Shown: piece by piece, positions 63,747 through 64,000 of the stretch
Layout of the letters: each line of letters opens with the position of its first letter
Position numbering within the stretch: position 1 is the first letter of the stretch
The notes under the pieces: model-generated
What the model saw: only the letters and a program-made list of their open reading frames with translations
Database searches by the model: none
What the model was told of the DNA's origin: nothing
Assembly: GCF_007858365.1 (NCBI RefSeq)
Contig: NZ_VFIO01000004.1
Span: forward strand, 248,001 to 312,000
Length of the DNA: 64,000 nucleotides
Origin: Pseudomonas saxonica
Lineage (GTDB): Bacteria > Pseudomonadota > Gammaproteobacteria > Pseudomonadales > Pseudomonadaceae
Direction of reading: 5' to 3'
Translations under genes and position numbers: made by a program

Positions 63747-64000
63747 ATGATCACCGAAGCTTCCAGTGCTGCGCCGCCATCGCGGCCGTTAACCCGTAAT
63801 GATTACAAAACCTTGTCGCTGTCTGCTTTGGGTGGTGCGCTGGAGTTTTACGATTTCATTATTTTTGTGTTCTTCGCCACCGTGGTCGGGAAATTATTTT
63901 TCCCGGCGGATATGCCCGAGTGGCTGCGCCTGATGCAAACCTTCGGCATTTTCGCCGCCGGCTACCTTGCCCGGCCGTTGGGTGGCATTGTCATGGCGCA
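63747..64000 (+). CDS. MFS transporter, metabolite:proton symporter type, 5' end only
   Basis: The first 84 codons of a major facilitator protein run off the right edge. After a hydrophilic start (MITEASSAAPPSRPLTRNDY) the first helix is LSALGGALEFYDFIIFVFFAT, and the loop 2-3 region begins FAAGYLARPLGGIV, the form seen in the MHS group (ProP, KgtP, citrate carriers). The substrate cannot be told. AGAGATACCTGACC precedes the ATG. Confidence 0.8.
   Translation, partial: MITEASSAAPPSRPLTRNDYKTLSLSALGGALEFYDFIIFVFFATVVGKLFFPADMPEWLRLMQTFGIFAAGYLARPLGGIVMA

Overview
The window is a piece of a Pseudomonas chromosome just to one side of the replication origin. It opens inside rsmG and runs through parA-parB, the complete F1Fo ATP synthase operon (atpIBEFHAGDC), glmU, a DeoR-type glmR and glmS. 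This order, with protein sequences that read as typical Pseudomonas throughout, fixes the genus but not the species. Most of the window is ordinary core DNA. No rRNA, tRNA, CRISPR array or intact insertion sequence was found.

Layout. 1-13580: oriC-flanking housekeeping block. 13581-20150: accessory, visibly AT-richer region directly behind the glmS 3' end, which is the classical attTn7 target. It holds a decayed MerR-type/flavodoxin-fold locus, a MocR-type regulator broken by one in-frame TAA, and a divergent four-gene operon with ATGA overlaps: serine acetyltransferase-like, AlaX-like tRNA editing protein, MFS transporter, cysteine synthase-like PLP enzyme. 20178-25498: serine hydrolase, cyclopropane fatty acid synthase, cardiolipin synthase and small exported proteins. 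25543-29517: zinc-limitation cluster (folE2, COG0523 GTPase, DUF1826, second COG0523 GTPase) with two candidate Zur boxes and a near-perfect parS inside folE2. 29735-38035: pdxY, thioesterase, CPA2 antiporter, Tim44-like protein, DMT protein and uvrD with a LexA box. 38265-45836: a GGDEF-EAL protein, an RpiR regulator with a HexR-like operator, and pycR/pycA/pycB (two-subunit pyruvate carboxylase). 45949-47510: two orphan genes. 47948-51367: two GNATs and a PaiB-like protein divergent from a MocR regulator whose linker DNA is a 12-bp-periodic array of DnaA-box-like sequences. 51416-58060: deacetylase-fold amidohydrolase, AraC regulator, asparaginase, AGCS symporter and aspartase, forming an Asn/Asp/Ala utilisation neighbourhood. 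58154-64000: LysR regulator, purE-purK behind a structured leader, small envelope genes, a sugar-phosphate mutarotase, a thioesterase and the start of an MFS transporter.

The most interesting system is the operon at 16182-19748. Activation of serine by acetylation, beta-replacement by a CysK-fold enzyme, export by an MFS carrier and clearance of a mischarged tRNA by an AlaX-type deacylase together look like a route to, and self-protection against, a non-protein beta-substituted alanine. This is inferred from gene content and motifs; the product is unknown. The second is the DnaA-box array at 50114-50216, which needs an explanation beyond the protein it encodes.
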